NCBI GenBank assembly: GCA_947374445.1
Contig: CANCBY010000165.1
Coordinates: forward strand, 1 to 5,709
Direction: 5' to 3'
From: Pseudobdellovibrionaceae bacterium
Lineage (GTDB): Bacteria > Bdellovibrionota > Bdellovibrionia > Bdellovibrionales > Bdellovibrionaceae
DNA length: 5,709 nt
Part shown: positions 3,853-5,709 of the stretch, piece by piece
Layout: the number at the start of each line of letters is the position of its first letter
How positions within the stretch are numbered: position 1 is the stretch's first letter
Notes under the pieces: model-generated
Told to the model about the DNA's origin: nothing
The model's database searches: none
What the model saw: the letters and a program-made list of their open reading frames with translations, nothing else
Program-made: the position numbers and the translations under genes

Positions 3853-5554
3853 ACTTGGAGCGTACATTCGCGTTAGTACGGAAGAGCAAGCCTCTGCAAT
3901 AGAAGGATCTCTCGACAATCAAAAATATCGCCTAAAGGCTTACACCGACTTAAAAAATTCCCAAGTCAAAAACTGGGGTGAAATTGTTGACTACTATATT
4001 GATGATGGTTTTTCAGCGAAAGACACTCGTCGGCCCGCATATCAGCGCATGATGAGTGATATTAAAAAAGGTAAAGTCGATCTCATTCTTGTCACTGACC
4101 TTTCTCGGCTTTCGAGAAATATTTATGATTTCTGCAACTTGATGGATGAGCTGGAAAAAAATGAAGCTCAGTTTCTTTCTATCAAGGAACAATTTGATTC
4201 GACCACACCCGCTGGAAAAATGATGATCTATAATATGATTAATTTGGCTCAATTTGAACGAGAGCAAATTAGTGAGCGTGTAGCGCTCGGCGCTCATTCC
4301 CGAGCGATGCGTGGTTTGATGAATGGTGCCCGTGCTATTTTGGGTTATGACAAGCACGAGGACAAGCCGGGGTCTTATATTGTTAATGAGGACGAAGCGA
4401 AAGATGTTAGAAAAATATTTCGCCACTTCTTGAACACTGGCTCATGCGCCAAGACAGTGAAGGAATTAACTCAAGAAGAAATTAGACCTAAACTTTCTGG
4501 AAAATTTGGAAAGCTCAAGATTAATGATAAGTGGACTTGCCAGACACTTACAAACTTACTTAGTTCGGCGGCTTACACTGGCTTTCACGAGGTTAATAAA
4601 AAAAATAAGAAAAAGGATCAGAGCAGATTGAAGCCGCACCAACAATACAAATTGGTAAAGGCAACTTGGCCTGCAATTGTTCCGCAAGCGGAATTTGATT
4701 TGGCTCAAGGTCTGCTTGCAGAGGCGAAGAAACTTGAAAGAGTCAGGCTAGAAGGTGCGGAAGATCGATTCTACATTTTGTCTGGAATTTTACGTTGTGG
4801 TGAATGTGGTTCGCCGATGGTTGGACAGGCTGCACATGGCGAAAAGCAAGTTCACAAATACTACGGACACACTCAAGCCCATCGCAACACCGATTGTCAG
4901 TTTCATCGGGTTCCCGCTCAAGACGTTGAAGCGGCAGTTCTTGATTATGTTTGGGCTGCAATCCAAGACGCAGGCTACTTAGGAAAAATTGAAACCAATA
5001 TTCGCCAGATGCGGAATGTAAAGTCACTTAATGTGGCTCGCGAGAAGCGCTCAATGAGGGAACAACTTAAGAATATTCAGACTAAAATAGATGGCCTTCT
5101 TCTTATGCAAAGCCAAGCAAGTCCTGAAGCACTTAAATTTGCGATGAAGACTTTCGAGATTTTATCAAAAGAGAAAGTTGAATTAGAAGATCGACTGTTG
5201 CGCATGAGTCACGATGTGGATCATGAAGAAATGGTCAAAGACTCTGTCGGCATGATCAAAGAAGGTCTGCGTGATTTTCAGCGTGGGTTTGCAAAAGCCA
5301 AAGGTTCAATGAAAAAACGCCTTCTTAAAAAGCTACTCAAGCAAGTCGTCATGATGCCTGAAGGGTTTCATGTATTCATGGAACTTGCGGATACTGTTGA
5401 GATTCCTAATCACCAGATTAAATTGGTTCGTTTTGAAGAATCCAAAGAACAGATCAGCTCGCTGGCTATCGCCCAGAAGGCTTCTGGCGATGATTCTAAC
5501 TTGTCGGTTTTTCGTTCGGATATTAACAAGATTGGTGATCGCGTGTGGACTTGA
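3842..5554 (+). CDS. Large serine recombinase (site-specific integrase)
   Basis: This 570-residue enzyme cuts and rejoins DNA at attachment sites through a phosphoserine link. The catalytic domain (about 3-155) has YIRVST with nucleophile Ser12 and Arg10, DDGFSAKDTRRP with Arg64, and DLSRLSRN with Arg89 and Arg92. AQFEREQISERV begins the long linking helix. The recombinase domain (about 165-285) has GYD, then VNEDEAKDVRKIF, and WTCQTLTNLLSSAAYTG. A zinc-ribbon region follows with Cys319, Cys322, His343 and Cys352, so one usual Cys appears replaced by His. A coiled-coil-like segment (about 395-458) and a variable tail complete it. Length is normal for the family. The start at 3842 is chosen for its ribosome binding site; an extended version would begin at 3824. 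The start overlaps the AT-hook ORF by 11 bases. The last six codons and stop lie within the convergent tRNA-Arg gene, marking this as the probable integrase of the element. Confidence 0.95.
   Translation: MRLKLGAYIRVSTEEQASAIEGSLDNQKYRLKAYTDLKNSQVKNWGEIVDYYIDDGFSAKDTRRPAYQRMMSDIKKGKVDLILVTDLSRLSRNIYDFCNLMDELEKNEAQFLSIKEQFDSTTPAGKMMIYNMINLAQFEREQISERVALGAHSRAMRGLMNGARAILGYDKHEDKPGSYIVNEDEAKDVRKIFRHFLNTGSCAKTVKELTQEEIRPKLSGKFGKLKINDKWTCQTLTNLLSSAAYTGFHEVNKKNKKKDQSRLKPHQQYKLVKATWPAIVPQAEFDLAQGLLAEAKKLERVRLEGAEDRFYILSGILRCGECGSPMVGQAAHGEKQVHKYYGHTQAHRNTDCQFHRVPAQDVEAAVLDYVWAAIQDAGYLGKIETNIRQMRNVKSLNVAREKRSMREQLKNIQTKIDGLLLMQSQASPEALKFAMKTFEILSKEKVELEDRLLRMSHDVDHEEMVKDSVGMIKEGLRDFQRGFAKAKGSMKKRLLKKLLKQVVMMPEGFHVFMELADTVEIPNHQIKLVRFEESKEQISSLAIAQKASGDDSNLSVFRSDINKIGDRVWT
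5533..5554. other. Candidate attachment site: overlap of recombinase 3' end and tRNA 3' end
   Basis: These 22 bases are at once the end of the recombinase gene (codons for G-D-R-V-W-T plus TGA) and the tRNA-Arg T-arm, acceptor strand and CCA. Elements that insert in the 3' part of a tRNA gene and carry their integrase at that boundary are common. The exact crossover point cannot be read here because the other end of the element is outside the window. Confidence 0.5.
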
Positions 5555-5609
5555 ACCACAGACCTACTGCTTAGAAGGCAGTTGCTCTATCCAGCTGAGC
5601 TACGCGACC
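5533..5609 (-). tRNA. tRNA-Arg (anticodon UCU)
   Basis: The minus strand folds into a complete cloverleaf. The acceptor GGTCGCG pairs with CGCGATC (one G-T pair), the D arm is GCTC/GAGC, and the anticodon stem ACTGC/GCAGT carries the loop CTTCTAA with anticodon TCT at 5573-5575. The variable loop has 5 bases, and the T arm is TGTGG/CCACA with loop TTCAAGT. Discriminator A is at 5536, and CCA is encoded at 5533-5535. The body is 74 nt plus CCA. The gene is intact although its 3' end is shared with the recombinase gene. It faces the recombinase, so any read-through would be antisense to it. No terminator follows the tRNA directly on its own strand. Confidence 0.96.
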
Positions 5610-5639
5610 ATTTTCTAAAAAATAAAATTGAACTTCACC

Positions 5640-5669
5640 CTTATAAAAGGAATCTCTGCTTCAAGGCAA
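5640..5669 (-). promoter_or_regulatory. Probable promoter of tRNA-Arg
   Basis: On the minus strand TTGCCT (5669-5664) and TATAAG (5645-5640) are separated by 18 bases, with transcription expected to start about 25-30 bases before the tRNA 5' end at 5609. Position and -10 quality are good; the -35 is a partial match. Confidence 0.5.
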
Positions 5670-5709
5670 AGTCTTGTCCATTTCGAGCGATAGATGCTGC
5701 GTCGCAATA

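Noticed and set aside
4013..5027. Minus-strand open frames inside the recombinase (4013-4426 and 4743-5027)
   Set aside because: Antisense shadows of a clearly coding serine recombinase, with no domain or ribosome binding site of note.
5473..5487. CCAGAAG-G-CTTCTGG dyad near the end of the recombinase gene
   Set aside because: A 7-bp dyad inside coding sequence, about 45 bases from the tRNA end; it could be an att-associated site, but nothing else supports that.
5611..5709. Possible gene end on the minus strand (22 open codons entering from the right edge, stop near 5643)
   Set aside because: All short, more than one frame is partly open, no recognisable motif, and the segment overlaps the likely tRNA promoter.
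1..5709. CRISPR array, insertion sequence or toxin-antitoxin pair
   Set aside because: No regularly spaced repeats, no transposase or IS ends, and no toxin-like partner beside the XRE gene.

Overview
The window looks like the right-hand end of an integrative, conjugatively mobilizable element inserted at the 3' end of a tRNA-Arg(UCU) gene. The host is probably a Gram-negative bacterium. This rests on a lipobox lipoprotein, a TraD/TrwB/MobB-type coupling protein and very strong GGAGG ribosome binding sites. The sequence alone does not fix the taxon; Bdellovibrionota or another proteobacterial lineage is only a guess from overall feel.

Left part (1-2828): the last 30 codons of an unidentified upstream gene overlap a type IV coupling protein (86-1732). 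This is followed by a 95-residue lipoprotein (1729-2016) and a 271-residue protein (2013-2828). The latter has a winged-helix-like N-terminus and a PD...ExEK motif, as in the replication-relaxation (PF13814)/MOBC relaxase family typified by CloDF13 MobC. Coupling protein plus MobC-like protein is the CloDF13 mobilization arrangement (MobB + MobC).

Middle (2760-3655): an 11-bp AT-rich inverted repeat lies at the end of the relaxase-like gene, followed by a large nested GC-rich inverted repeat (2860-2960). Together they are the best candidate for the origin of transfer. A 53-codon ORF (2825-2986) reads straight through the palindrome. Next come a ribbon-helix-helix-like protein (3003-3407) and an XRE/Cro-type regulator (3404-3655), with a perfect dyad just before the regulator that could be its operator. 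Genes from the coupling protein onward are linked by ATGA stop/start overlaps, three of them built from the same GAGGCCGYATGA junction, so this reads as one translationally coupled operon.

Right part (3655-5709): a hairpin followed on the minus strand by six Ts (a minus-strand terminator), a small AT-hook ORF (3688-3852) overlapping the next gene, and a large serine recombinase (3842-5554). The last six codons and stop of the recombinase lie inside the convergent tRNA-Arg gene (5533-5609, minus strand, CCA encoded). Its stop codon is the complement of the tRNA T-loop.

Working model (inference): the serine recombinase integrates and excises the element at the tRNA, perhaps helped by the AT-hook peptide. 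The MobC-like protein nicks near the nested palindrome with help from the RHH protein, and the coupling protein delivers the DNA to a type IV secretion channel. No channel genes are visible here; they may lie to the left or be supplied by another element.
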